A stretch of DNA of 64,000 nucleotides, from the NCBI GenBank assembly GCA_011056555.1, contig DSEQ01000038.1, positions 1-64,000 of the forward strand, in the 5' to 3' direction. Both the position numbers and the translations under genes were made by a program. The notes under the pieces are model-generated. The model ran no database searches. It worked only from the letters and a program-made list of their open reading frames with translations, and was not told the DNA's origin. Source of the DNA: Candidatus Zixiibacteriota bacterium. Lineage in GTDB: Bacteria > Zixibacteria > MSB-5A5 > JAABVY01. Shown piece after piece: positions 46,940-56,246 of this stretch. Position 1 is the stretch's first letter. Each line of letters begins with the position of its first letter.

Positions 46940-47617
46940 ATGCTGGGTACACTCGTAAATACAGCCGCTGTTATCGCGGGAAGTCTGGTGGGGCTATTGA
47001 TCCATGCCCATCTCCCCGACCGCCTAACACGTATCGCCTTTCAGGGCATCGGCCTTTTCACGCTCTTCATTGGCGTCAGGATGGCCTCAGAGACCGGCAG
47101 CCTTCTGATACTGATCTTCAGCATGGTGATCGGCTCGATTCTTGGCGAACTGATAGATCTTGACAAGCATCTGGGAAATCTGAGTGATAAGCTCAAGACC
47201 AAGCTGAAATCCAAAAATGAAAAATTCACAGAGGGGCTGATCACGGCTTTCCTTCTATGGTGTATGGGTTCGATGACTATCATTGGCGCTATGGAGGAGG
47301 GTTTCGGCGATCCACCCAATCTGCTTCTCGCCAAGTCGGTGCTGGATGGTTTCTCGTCGGTGGCGCTGGCGGCCTCGATGGGGATCGGCGTTATGTTTGC
47401 GGCCGTTCCGCTTCTAATTTATCAGGGGGGGCTGACGCTGCTGGCCTCGAGCCTTCGCGATGTTATGGCCGATCCGGTGATTGCCGAGATGACCGCGGTG
47501 GGCGGACTGCTCCTGATCGGCCTCGGCATCAATATCCTCGAAATCAAAAAGCTGAAAATTTTGAATATGCTGCCGGCCTTGGTAGTGGCGGTGGCGCTGG
47601 CGCTGATATTTTTGTAG
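46940..47617 (+). CDS. DUF554-family membrane protein
   Basis: A 225-aa polytopic protein of the YdfK/YqgA family. It starts MLGTLVNTAAVIAGSLVGL and has the family segments FTLFIGVRMA, GSILGELIDLD and the acidic-to-membrane FLLWCMGSMTIIGAMEEG. About six to seven membrane helices can be traced. Function is unknown; transport is guessed in the family. It lies alone after the repeat mosaic. Confidence 0.9.
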   Translation: MLGTLVNTAAVIAGSLVGLLIHAHLPDRLTRIAFQGIGLFTLFIGVRMASETGSLLILIFSMVIGSILGELIDLDKHLGNLSDKLKTKLKSKNEKFTEGLITAFLLWCMGSMTIIGAMEEGFGDPPNLLLAKSVLDGFSSVALAASMGIGVMFAAVPLLIYQGGLTLLASSLRDVMADPVIAEMTAVGGLLLIGLGINILEIKKLKILNMLPALVVAVALALIFL

Positions 47618-47972
47618 GCACAAACTGCGGTAACCCACATGAAATGTGGGTATTGACGGTCATCCCGCTATATTTTTCTTCAAGGCATTCATTAGAGAAA
47701 AGTGTCCCACTGAGCGCATCAGGAGGTACGCCCGGCACGAAATGTTTTCCCTGCTCTAAGGTCATTTCCCACGAACTTTAAAATGCCGCGAATACCGGCC
47801 TCTAACCCATTATCCAAAATATGGTTATCACAAATGGCCGGGAGCTGCGTATAATTTCAAACGGCAAATTGGGCTTGCCAGAATCAGGATTTGAGTTATA
47901 TTTAATTTTGGTGAGGATTATCTACTTCGCGGTAGACTGCTATATGAACTTTCATTGGAAGAGTGGTGACAC
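47618..47972. repeat. Intergenic region with hairpins
   Basis: An ACCCACAT/ATGTGGGT hairpin (47633-47651) lies just after DUF554, and GGAGGTACGCCCGGCAC near 47723-47739 is an inverted diverged copy of the repeat at 46731. The remainder upstream of the deiminase gene (47820-47960) is AT-rich and may hold its promoter. No gene is supported. Confidence 0.45.
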
Positions 47973-50519
47973 ATGCGCAAAATTGCATCAATTTTTTTGG
48001 TACTCTTATTTATCTTTTCAGTCAACATTTTAGCTGACGATCCCTCCGAACAGAAAGAGGAACTGCCGATCGGGTTCACCGAAGAAGAACTGACCCGTCT
48101 CGATGAAATCGGTATGAACCACAGATGGACCGCCCCTCCCCCAGGGCCCGGAATCAGGAGCTGTGCGGAATGGGAACCCTCGGAAGGAGTGATCATTAGA
48201 TATCCATTTGGAATATCCTATGCGATAATTGCCGAAATGTCAGAGGATATAATAGTCTATACCATTGTAGCCTCGACATCCCAGCAGGCCACGGTAACGA
48301 GTTACTACAACTCCTATGGCGTCAATATGGCCAATGTGCAGTTCATAATCGCGTCATCCGATAGCTACTGGACGCGTGATTACGGTCCCTGGTTTATCTT
48401 TGACGGCAACGGCGACTTCGGAATTGTGGATCCGATCTACAACCGTCCCCGTCCCAACGACGATGCCATTCCATCAGCCATCGGGACAGCCTGGAGCGTA
48501 CCGGTTTACGGACTTTCCATCGAAACCGCGGGCGGAAATTATATGTCCGACGGGCTGGGGCAGGCGATGGCCTCGACCCTGACTCTTACCGAGAATCCGG
48601 GACTGACAGAATCCGAGATCGACTCTATGATCCTGGCTTATATGGGCAATGATTACTTTATGTATCCCGACCCATTGGGAGAATATATCGAACATATTGA
48701 TTGCTGGGGAAAATTCCTGAGCCCGCAGTCAGTCCTGATCCTGGATGTGCCCAGCTGGCACTCCCAGTACGATGAATTGAATGATGCCGCCGATTCGATC
48801 GAATCGCTGACAAGCGCCTGGGGCCGTCCCTATACCGTGGTAAGGGTTTACAGTTCAGGCAGCGAAGCTTATACAAACTCTGTAATCTTAAATGATAAGG
48901 TTTTGGTGCCTGTTTCCGGTACCGGTAACGATGCTGCGGCTTTACAGGCTTATCAGGATGCCATGCCGGGCTACGAGGTGCTGGGCTTTTCCGGAAGCTG
49001 GTATAATACCGATGCTCTTCACTGCCGTACAATGGGCGTGCCCGATCCCGAAATGCTTTTCATCCACCATATACCGCTCTATGTTTCCAATGATACCATA
49101 AATGATTATAGTGTATCCGCAAAAATAGTCGACCATTCCGAAACCGGTCTGATTATGGATTCCTGCAAGATTTATTACAGGATCAACGACGGAGCCTGGG
49201 AGTACAGTATGCTTTCGGCCGGAGTCGATCCATACATGTATGAAGGCACCATCCCGGCCCAATCGTGGGGTTCAGAAATAGAATATTATGTGCAGGCAGG
49301 CGACAACTCGGGACGTGTGGAACATCACCCCTATGTCGGGCCCGATGGCCCGCATGTTTTCAACGTTCTGGATGTCAATCCCGTCATAAATCTGTCACAA
49401 AGCTCATTCAGCTTCCAGGGCACAGAGGGCGAAAAAGCAACCATGTATGACACATTGACAATAACAAACTCCGGCAGTGGAGTACTCAACTGGAATGCTA
49501 CCAAAACTCAGACCTGGCTGAACCTCTCGCCCGCGAGCGGTGTGGCGCCCAGCAATATGCAAATCGCGGTAAACACCTCCGGGCTTTCGGTGGGAACTTA
49601 TTACGACACTATCACAGTAACAGGCGCTGGAGCGACAAATTCCCCTCAGGTCGCGGAAGTTATACTTACGTTAAATCCGGCAACACCTCTTGTGTTAACA
49701 ACCGATCCTGCCGACGGCGCTACCGAAGTTCCGATAGATGCCTTAATCTCGGCCTCCTTCTCAATTGATATGGACGGCTCCACAATTAACGAAAGCAGTA
49801 TGCTGGTGAGAACTGGCGGAGGTGAATATTACGGCGGCACTGTCAACTACATTCCCTTATCGAGAACTGCGGCTTTTGTATGTGACAGCAATTTCGATAA
49901 GGATCAGAGGATATACGTGGATCTGACAACAGATATTCAATCCTCGCAGGGGATGCCGCTCGGCGGCACTTATACATTCGACTTCTTCACCGTGACCAAT
50001 AATCCACCCAATACGCCGTCCGATCCGTTCCCAGCCGATGACGCAGTCGATGTACCGATCACAGCAGACTTGAGCTGGAGCGGCGGTGATCCTGACGGAG
50101 ATGATGTCGAATATACGTTATATTTCGGCCAGCAGAATCCGCCCCAGTCTTACGCTACCAGCCTGACCGAACCGACTTTCGACCTGCCTGAACTCGAGAA
50201 CGAAACACATTACTACTGGTATGTTAAGGCATTTGACGGATACGGCGGAATTGCCTCCATGCCGATCTGCGATTTCACTACTGAAATCGGCTATATCTGC
50301 GGTGATGCCAATGGTGATTTGACTGTGAATGTCAGCGATGCGGTTTCTATCATCAATTTTGTCTTTGTGGGCGGTCAGGAGCCAGATCCCTACCAATCGG
50401 GTGACACCAATTGCGACGGATCAATTAATGTGAGTGATGCGGTCTGGATCATCAACTTCGTTTTCGTGGGTGGAAATGATCCCTGCGATACCAATGGCGA
50501 CGGGGAGCCCGACTGCTAA
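47973..50519 (+). CDS. Secreted deiminase-like protein with Ig-like and dockerin-like repeats
   Basis: An 848-aa exported protein with a signal peptide (about 1-21). Residues about 60-375 match the bacterial peptidyl-arginine/agmatine deiminase family: WEPSEGVIIRYP, YWTRDYGPW, ETAGGNYMSDG, EHIDCWGKFL, and the nucleophile C351 in ALHCRTMGVPD. Next come an Ig-like module, a BACON-like module (about 468-570), a Big-type domain, an FN3-like domain and a C-terminal pair of dockerin-type repeats (GDANGDLTVNVSDAV, GDTNCDGSINVSDAV) with Ca-binding Asp/Asn spacing. Substrate unknown. Confidence 0.85.
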   Translation: MRKIASIFLVLLFIFSVNILADDPSEQKEELPIGFTEEELTRLDEIGMNHRWTAPPPGPGIRSCAEWEPSEGVIIRYPFGISYAIIAEMSEDIIVYTIVASTSQQATVTSYYNSYGVNMANVQFIIASSDSYWTRDYGPWFIFDGNGDFGIVDPIYNRPRPNDDAIPSAIGTAWSVPVYGLSIETAGGNYMSDGLGQAMASTLTLTENPGLTESEIDSMILAYMGNDYFMYPDPLGEYIEHIDCWGKFLSPQSVLILDVPSWHSQYDELNDAADSIESLTSAWGRPYTVVRVYSSGSEAYTNSVILNDKVLVPVSGTGNDAAALQAYQDAMPGYEVLGFSGSWYNTDALHCRTMGVPDPEMLFIHHIPLYVSNDTINDYSVSAKIVDHSETGLIMDSCKIYYRINDGAWEYSMLSAGVDPYMYEGTIPAQSWGSEIEYYVQAGDNSGRVEHHPYVGPDGPHVFNVLDVNPVINLSQSSFSFQGTEGEKATMYDTLTITNSGSGVLNWNATKTQTWLNLSPASGVAPSNMQIAVNTSGLSVGTYYDTITVTGAGATNSPQVAEVILTLNPATPLVLTTDPADGATEVPIDALISASFSIDMDGSTINESSMLVRTGGGEYYGGTVNYIPLSRTAAFVCDSNFDKDQRIYVDLTTDIQSSQGMPLGGTYTFDFFTVTNNPPNTPSDPFPADDAVDVPITADLSWSGGDPDGDDVEYTLYFGQQNPPQSYATSLTEPTFDLPELENETHYYWYVKAFDGYGGIASMPICDFTTEIGYICGDANGDLTVNVSDAVSIINFVFVGGQEPDPYQSGDTNCDGSINVSDAVWIINFVFVGGNDPCDTNGDGEPDC

Positions 50520-50548
50520 AACGTGAGTTCTATATATAGCCTGCTCCG

Positions 50549-50578
50549 AAACCCGCCCAGACATGGGCGGGTTTTTTA
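50549..50578 (+). terminator. Terminator after the deiminase gene
   Basis: A 10-bp stem AAACCCGCCC/GGGCGGGTTT (50549-50558, 50565-50574) with a 6-base loop and a T run. Confidence 0.9.
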
Positions 50579-50660
50579 ATGCTGTAAGACATCCAGGCCT
50601 GATATTTCCAATGTTTTGCGGAACAAGATGTCTATTATCCTGTTTTTTTGCAAACAATGA

Positions 50661-50689
50661 TTGACATATTAAACTATTAAGAGTATAAT
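50661..50689 (+). promoter_or_regulatory. Consensus sigma70 promoter of fabL
   Basis: TTGACA (50661-50666), 17-base spacer, TATAAT (50684-50689): a perfect match to the sigma70 consensus. The start codon is about 25 bases after the likely transcription start. Confidence 0.85.
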
Positions 50690-50719
50690 TGTCCACATTA
50701 CATCATCAAGGAGGAGATT

Positions 50720-51466
50720 TTGGAATTCAAAGGTAAGAAGGCGCTTGTTACCGGATCGACCCGAGGTATCGGTCTTGAGACTGCACGTATACTGGCAAAG
50801 GGCGGAGCTGATGTCTGTGTAAATTATTTCCGTTCTCGCAAGAATGCCGATGGTGCAGTCGAGGAATTGAAATCATACGGTTCGGATGCATTCGCTGTCA
50901 GGGCCAATGTGGGCAATCATGAACACATCCCCCCCATCTTCGAACAGATCAAGGAACGATGGGGCAAACTGGATATTCTGGTTTCCAATGCGGCACTGGG
51001 CCTGCCCACTAAGGCGATCGAGATGACCGACAAGGCCTGGCATCTTTCCATGCATACCAACGCCCAGGCGCTTCTGGTTCTGGTCCAGAAGGGCGAGTTT
51101 TTGATGCCTGACGGTTCCAAGATCGTAGCCTTATCTTCGCTCGGATCCAACAGGTATATCCCCGGTTATGCGGCCATAGGTGTCTCCAAGGCCGCAATCG
51201 AGACTCTCACAAAGTATCTGGCATACGAACTTGCGGAACGCAGGATCAACGTGAATACCGTTTCAGGCGGTTTTATCGACACCGACGCCCTGAAGAGCTT
51301 CGAAAGCTATGAACACATGCTTAACGAAGCGATCCGCCGCACCCCCTATGGCCGGGCAGGAAAACCTGAAGAGGTGGCCGAGGTGGTTGCCTTTTTATGC
51401 AGCGACAGGGCCAGCTGGGTAACCGGCCAGGTGCTGGTCGTAGACGGAGGATATTCACTGGCATAA
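50720..51466 (+). CDS. fabL: Enoyl-ACP reductase, FabL-like SDR
   Basis: A 248-aa short-chain dehydrogenase. Cofactor loop TGSTRGIGLETA, catalytic Tyr/Lys pattern as SSLGSNRYIPGYAAIGVSKAA, and VSGGFIDTDALK and VDGGYSL, closely like FabL of Bacillus (from memory). The reaction is the last reduction of the fatty-acid elongation cycle. Start codon is TTG with AAGGAGG eight bases before it. A near-perfect promoter precedes it. Confidence 0.85.
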   Translation: MEFKGKKALVTGSTRGIGLETARILAKGGADVCVNYFRSRKNADGAVEELKSYGSDAFAVRANVGNHEHIPPIFEQIKERWGKLDILVSNAALGLPTKAIEMTDKAWHLSMHTNAQALLVLVQKGEFLMPDGSKIVALSSLGSNRYIPGYAAIGVSKAAIETLTKYLAYELAERRINVNTVSGGFIDTDALKSFESYEHMLNEAIRRTPYGRAGKPEEVAEVVAFLCSDRASWVTGQVLVVDGGYSLA

Positions 51467-51519
51467 TCGGTTTTGTGTTAAAATTTGACTTATACCTTTA
51501 ACAGCATATATTCAGCCAC

Positions 51520-52671
51520 ATGAATAATACAAAAATCTCGACATCATTGAGCTGGATCGAAGTCAGCCGGGAGAATATTCTCAATAATATCAGGGTCATC
51601 CGGAAAAAAATCGGTCCTGATATCAAGATAGCGGCGGTGGTCAAGGCCAACGCTTACGGGCACGGCTATCATGAAATTGCACAGATTCTTGAGGACGAGC
51701 AGATCGAATTTCTGGCGGTCCATAGCCTGGAAGAGGCATTCATTCTGAATGAGGGCGGATACTCGCCCGAACTTCTGATAGTCGGCTATGTACCGTATGA
51801 CCAGCTCAACGAGGCAGTTGAGTCAGGATTTCATCTAACCGTCTATAACACTGACACTATCAGACAACTCGAGAAACTGAAGACATCAAAAAAAGCGAAA
51901 ATCCACCTTAAGCTGGAAACGGGAACAAATCGTCAGGGAATTGATGAAAAGGAACTGCCTTCCTTTATCGGACTTTTAAAAAATACAAAAAAGATCGATC
52001 TGATCGGAGCATCCACTCATTTTGCGAATATCGAGGACACAACAGATCATTCCTATGCACAGTCTCAGCTCGACCGCTATAAGGAGATTTTAGCTGAAAT
52101 AGAGAACGCCGGTCTCGAGATCCCGATAAAACATACGGCCTCTTCAGCGGCCTCCCTTCTGTTTTCAAAGACCCACTATAATATGATCAGGTTTGGCATT
52201 TCTCTGTATGGGCTCTGGCCCTCCAAGGAGACCTATCTTTCCTATCGTTTGGCCGGCGGCGAGAATAATCTGCTTACACCCGCTCTCACCTGGAAGACAA
52301 AAGTTGCGCAGATCAAAAATGTGCCCAAGGGGTCGTTCATCGGCTACGGCTGTACATACCGCACGACCGCTGATTCAAAAATCGCCGTACTGCCTCTGGG
52401 TTATTATGATGGTTATGACCGCAAACTTTCGAATCTTGGTTATGTCCTGATCAAGGGCGAGCGCGCTCAGGTACGCGGCAGAATCTGCATGGATAATATT
52501 ATGGTGGATGTTACCAATATACCGAATGTGAAGATCGAAGATGAGGTCGTGCTTCTGGGCCGTCAGGATGGCGATGTTATCACGGCAGAGCAGATGGCCT
52601 CGTGGGCGCAGACCATCAACTACGAAATTGTGGCGAGAATCAATCCGCTACTTCCCAGAAAAATTATATAG
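51520..52671 (+). CDS. alr: Alanine racemase
   Basis: A 383-aa PLP enzyme making D-alanine for peptidoglycan. PLP-lysine in VVKANAYGHG, catalytic Tyr region YGCTYRT, and RGRICMDNIMVDVT are conserved. It lies 53 bases after fabL and nine before the hydrolase gene, probably one operon. Confidence 0.96.
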   Translation: MNNTKISTSLSWIEVSRENILNNIRVIRKKIGPDIKIAAVVKANAYGHGYHEIAQILEDEQIEFLAVHSLEEAFILNEGGYSPELLIVGYVPYDQLNEAVESGFHLTVYNTDTIRQLEKLKTSKKAKIHLKLETGTNRQGIDEKELPSFIGLLKNTKKIDLIGASTHFANIEDTTDHSYAQSQLDRYKEILAEIENAGLEIPIKHTASSAASLLFSKTHYNMIRFGISLYGLWPSKETYLSYRLAGGENNLLTPALTWKTKVAQIKNVPKGSFIGYGCTYRTTADSKIAVLPLGYYDGYDRKLSNLGYVLIKGERAQVRGRICMDNIMVDVTNIPNVKIEDEVVLLGRQDGDVITAEQMASWAQTINYEIVARINPLLPRKII

Positions 52672-52680
52672 GAGGTCGCT

Positions 52681-53457
52681 ATGCCTTCCATCGATTCAAA
52701 AGGGGTCAAAATATATTATGAGGATACTGGTTCGGGAACGCCAATTGTATTCGTGCATGGTCTCGGTATCGACAGACGAATTTTCAAATACCAGATCGAT
52801 GCTCTAAAAGAGAAATTTCGCCTCATAACATTTGATCTCCGCGGCCATGGCAAGTCAGAAGCTCCTGAAACCGGCTACTCCTACAATTATTTTGCCGATG
52901 ACCTGAAGAACCTTATCGAGCATCTTGCCCTGAAAGATTTTCATCTGGTTGGACTCTCTCTGGGCGGAGCGGTAGCAGTCCGTTATCAGATCGAGAATCC
53001 GGAAAAAGCCAAATCGTTAACATTGATCGGCTCGCATATAGTCGGCTATATGAAATTTCAGGACTGGCCAAATATGTTCAAGATCGCCCGCAAAGAGGGT
53101 GTGGAGAAGGCTCGCGAAACATGGAAGAATTTCAGGCTGTTTGAGAATCTTAAAGACGCCAAAGAGAAATTCGATATCCTCACCGATATGGTCAATGATT
53201 TCTCCTGTGCATACTGGCTTGATCCCGATCCCCGCTACGATGAACCGAATGATTTGAAGCGCCTGGATCAAATCGAGATTCCTGTGCTTCTTGCAGCCGG
53301 CAAGGATGATCAGGATTTCTATCCGATTGCAGAACTGGCCCGGGTAGAACTTCCCAACTCAAAGTTCATAGAATTCGATTCCGGGCATTTAGTATCATTC
53401 GAAAAGCCGGACGAGTTCAATAATGTCCTTTTGAAATTTATCGAAGAAATTGACTAG
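52681..53457 (+). CDS. Alpha/beta hydrolase
   Basis: A 258-aa hydrolase of the enol-lactonase/esterase type. Oxyanion segment FVHGLGID, nucleophile Ser in VGLSLGGA, Asp in AAGKDDQDF and His in SGHLVSFEKP. Substrate cannot be named. It follows alr with AGGAGG and short spacing. Confidence 0.9.
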   Translation: MPSIDSKGVKIYYEDTGSGTPIVFVHGLGIDRRIFKYQIDALKEKFRLITFDLRGHGKSEAPETGYSYNYFADDLKNLIEHLALKDFHLVGLSLGGAVAVRYQIENPEKAKSLTLIGSHIVGYMKFQDWPNMFKIARKEGVEKARETWKNFRLFENLKDAKEKFDILTDMVNDFSCAYWLDPDPRYDEPNDLKRLDQIEIPVLLAAGKDDQDFYPIAELARVELPNSKFIEFDSGHLVSFEKPDEFNNVLLKFIEEID

Positions 53458-53490
53458 TTAAAATCGACTGAATGCACTCTACTGGTTCCC

Positions 53491-53595
53491 TCAGATCCTG
53501 ATTCGCCCTTGGGCGAATTGTGATCTGATGGTATATCCATCTATAATAAAGTGTCAGTTCTCATCCCCGATTCCATCGGGGACAGGAACTGACAC
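53491..53595. repeat. Two long hairpins after the hydrolase gene
   Basis: Hairpin 1 (53491-53528): TCAGATC/GATCTGA outer arms around ATTCGCCC-TT-GGGCGAAT. Hairpin 2 (53551-53595): GTGTCAGTTC/GAACTGACAC outer arms, an internal loop, then CCCCGA/TCGGGG. They separate convergent genes and could terminate either. No T run follows, so they may be repeats of the REP type. Confidence 0.6.
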
Positions 53596-53628
53596 AACTT
53601 ATACCAAAGCATTGCTTTGTCGAAAATC

Positions 53629-54465
53629 TCAAAGACTGATACGCATTCCGTCATAAGCAAACTCCATCGGAAAGTACTGATATTTTATCGCCGGCAGGGA
53701 ACGCAGATTGCGGTAGGACATTCCAAAGTCCTCTTCGATATGAGTGAGCAGGATTTTATGAGCGCGCATCTGCTCAGCAGTCTCAAGCATGCTTTCGAAG
53801 GTGATAGTGCTTGCGGTGATCTGTTTGTTTACGATCTCCCTTCTGAAGACAGTTTTGTCCTCCCAGTAATAGCAGGGCACAATGATAAGGTCCGCATCGA
53901 AAGCCTCGCTGATCGGCTTGAATTGATTTGACCTTGCAGGCAGGTACACGATCTTATGGGCGCCGTCATAAATAACAAAATAATAACCGTCATCTGCATC
54001 GAGTCTCACCGGCAAAATGTTAATATTGCCGATGCCCATAATTTCGCAGTCATGCATCTCGATCAGGTTGATGATACAGAAGTCATTGCGGTATTTTTTC
54101 AACTTTTGATAGATGTAATTTGTCTCGTCCTTCAGAGCCGGGATATAGACATTGATGGCCTCCCAGATCGGATTGTCAATCACCGAATCGTAATTCAGGT
54201 TTTCGATTACACGCACCCCTCCGGCGCATTCAGGCTTCCAGTTTGGGATTATCAGGTTCTCCACCATGTCGATTTCCTCGCGGTTGAGCTGGTGACGGAT
54301 ATCCTCGGGCATACCGATCAAAAGCGACTCATTGAACAAAAACACAGCCGGACCGCTTCTTGAATACGGTATTCCCCGTTTACGTGCCTCGCGGCATACG
54401 CGGCACTGGCATCCCGGCCGCGGGGGCGGATTGATCCCGCCTGAACCTAAAATAGATATTTCCAT
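53629..54465 (-). CDS. Metallo-beta-lactamase-fold protein with lost metal motif
   Basis: A 278-aa protein beginning like PhnP-type MBL enzymes: ILGSGGINPPPRPGCQCRVC supplies the N-terminal Cys zinc site. The core HxHxDH motif, expected after IDMVENLIIPN, is absent (WKPECAGG). A later ILLTHIEED stretch retains one histidine. It may be a non-catalytic or structurally zinc-bound member. Confidence 0.65.
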   Translation of the reverse strand: MEISILGSGGINPPPRPGCQCRVCREARKRGIPYSRSGPAVFLFNESLLIGMPEDIRHQLNREEIDMVENLIIPNWKPECAGGVRVIENLNYDSVIDNPIWEAINVYIPALKDETNYIYQKLKKYRNDFCIINLIEMHDCEIMGIGNINILPVRLDADDGYYFVIYDGAHKIVYLPARSNQFKPISEAFDADLIIVPCYYWEDKTVFRREIVNKQITASTITFESMLETAEQMRAHKILLTHIEEDFGMSYRNLRSLPAIKYQYFPMEFAYDGMRISL

Positions 54466-54540
54466 ACGATGATTTAAACTCTATAATGGATGATATGTCA
54501 AGGTCAAACTGAGGACTTCAGTAAGAAGCACCGTTAAGAT

Positions 54541-54656
54541 ATGGGTGCCCCGTCCCCGTTGGGCCGTTCCGGCCCATAAGGGGTGGGATTCGCTTCTTTT
54601 TAATAAAAGATTCTGGATGATTCAAAGATCCCACAGCTGCGCTGTGGGGCACCCAT
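54541..54656. repeat. 116-base GTGCCCC inverted-repeat element
   Basis: Perfect 11-bp ends ATGGGTGCCCC/GGGGCACCCAT enclose GGGGTGGGATT and GATCCCA near each end. The element at 46601-46704 has the same plan (GGTGCCCC...GGGGTGG...GATCCCA...GGGGCACC), so these are two copies of one family. Confidence 0.6.
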
Positions 54657-54768
54657 GATCGTCTTCCTCCCTTGTTATTATAGTTGAAACTCGCTTCAAC
54701 AAAGACTATATTACCGGATCAGAAGTTGACCTGGAAAGATATTTTAGTAATCCGAAAGGCAGCCGAAT

Positions 54769-55779
54769 TTGGCCCAGAAATCGGAACGACAGCTAAAAGT
54801 TGTTCTTCTCATGATTATCTTCGTCACGATTGCAGGCACTGCTGGATATATGCTCCTGGCAGAGCAGGGATTCCTTGATTCTCTTTACATGACAGTCATA
54901 TCGATTACCACAGTCGGCTACCATGAAGTCTTTGAGATCACCCCGCGGCTCCAGGTTTTTACGATACTTCTCATTTTATCCGGGGTGGCCACAATATTTT
55001 ACGGCATCATGGTTGTAATGCAGATGGTTGTGGAGGGTCAGGTCGCAACTATTTTAGGAAGGAGACGAATGGAAAAAGACGTTAAGAAGCTCAAGAATCA
55101 TTACATCCTGGCCGGCTTCGGGCGGGTCGGGCAGATAGTCTATAACGAATTTGAAAAAAGCGGCAGACCTTTTGTCGTGATCGAAAGCAACGCCGAGATG
55201 ATAAACATTTTGCAGAACAAAGGCGGACTTTACATAGAGGGAAATTCCACCGAGGATGAGGTTTTGCACCAAGCCGGAATCGACAGGGCGGTAGGACTTG
55301 TATCCACGATCCCGTCCGAATCCGATAATGTTTATCTTGCACTTTCCGCCCGGCAGCTTAATCCCGACCTCAAAATAATCGCCCGCGCCGACAGCCCCGA
55401 TGCCGAGAAGAAACTATACCGCGCCGGAGCGGATAGGGTTATCTGCCCCTATGAGCTGGGCGGAATGCGTATGGCGCTCTCGATCATTCGTCCCAATGTG
55501 GTCGATTTTATGGAACTCGAGTCGGCCGGCGCCGAGGCCGACATATCGATCGAGGAAGTCATCGTACCGGAAAACTCCAGCCTCGATGGCGTGACGCTGA
55601 AGGACTCGGATCTGAAGAATAAGCTGGATATAATGGTGGTGGCAATAAAGAAACCGGACAAAACCATTCACTTCAATCCCAGCGCCAACACCAATATCGA
55701 GGTCGGCGATATCCTTGTCTTGATCGGACGCAAGAGCAACCTTGCCAAGCTGGATTTGATGACCGAGAACAATAAGTAG
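54769..55779 (+). CDS. Two-helix K+ channel with RCK domain
   Basis: A 336-aa MthK-type channel subunit. Helix 1 (about 9-31), pore loop with filter TTVGYHEV (about 47-54), helix 2 (about 62-88), then an RCK-N domain (AGFGRVGQIVYNEF) and RCK-C (about 250-330). The filter has His and Glu where most have Gly-Asp; GYHE variants are known but ion selectivity is not certain. TTG 54769 with GAAAGG upstream is the chosen start. Confidence 0.85.
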   Translation: MAQKSERQLKVVLLMIIFVTIAGTAGYMLLAEQGFLDSLYMTVISITTVGYHEVFEITPRLQVFTILLILSGVATIFYGIMVVMQMVVEGQVATILGRRRMEKDVKKLKNHYILAGFGRVGQIVYNEFEKSGRPFVVIESNAEMINILQNKGGLYIEGNSTEDEVLHQAGIDRAVGLVSTIPSESDNVYLALSARQLNPDLKIIARADSPDAEKKLYRAGADRVICPYELGGMRMALSIIRPNVVDFMELESAGAEADISIEEVIVPENSSLDGVTLKDSDLKNKLDIMVVAIKKPDKTIHFNPSANTNIEVGDILVLIGRKSNLAKLDLMTENNK

Positions 55780-55782
55780 AGC

Positions 55783-56226
55783 CTATTTTTTCTTGTCCAG
55801 CCAGCCCCGTTTGACCTCACCCAATGTCTCCGGCGGCAGAAGGTACGGCTTGATATCCAATAGCGGTGTGCCGTCGATCATATCCGGATCCTCAATGTAA
55901 AGCGTGGTCCCCTCAATCCTGGTCAGTTTCACAACTGTCAGCCCGATTGGATTGGGACGTTTGGGTGAACGGGTGGCGAAGACTCCATGCTGCTCCTCAT
56001 CATGAGGAGGTGATGCGATCAGCTCATAACCCTCGGATTCATGAAAAACCCAGATCAGTATAAGATGGGAGAAACCATCAAGATCCATCAGGCCATCCTT
56101 AAACTCAGGCTGAAGTTCGATATAAGCCTTCACGCCCTTGTTGTGATAATCGCCTTTGGGACAGTCTTCGGTGGTCTTATATGGCGTATGGATTATACCT
56201 ATGGGCTTCAATGTGAACCTATCCAT
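55783..56226 (-). CDS. trmO: TrmO, tRNA m6t6A methyltransferase
   Basis: A 147-aa single-domain TsaA/TrmO protein, the SAM enzyme that methylates t6A37 of tRNA-Thr. IGIIHTPYK, LIWVFHES, GVFATRSPKRPNPIGL and the C-terminal LLDIKPYLL are signature motifs. It is 20 bases downstream of selD on the same strand. Confidence 0.92.
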   Translation of the reverse strand: MDRFTLKPIGIIHTPYKTTEDCPKGDYHNKGVKAYIELQPEFKDGLMDLDGFSHLILIWVFHESEGYELIASPPHDEEQHGVFATRSPKRPNPIGLTVVKLTRIEGTTLYIEDPDMIDGTPLLDIKPYLLPPETLGEVKRGWLDKKK

Positions 56227-56246
56227 GGCAAATCCTCTTTAAGAGT

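Noticed and set aside
54684-54878. 64-codon frame overlapping the K+ channel start
   Set aside because: Overlaps the channel gene in another frame; the channel has full domain support.
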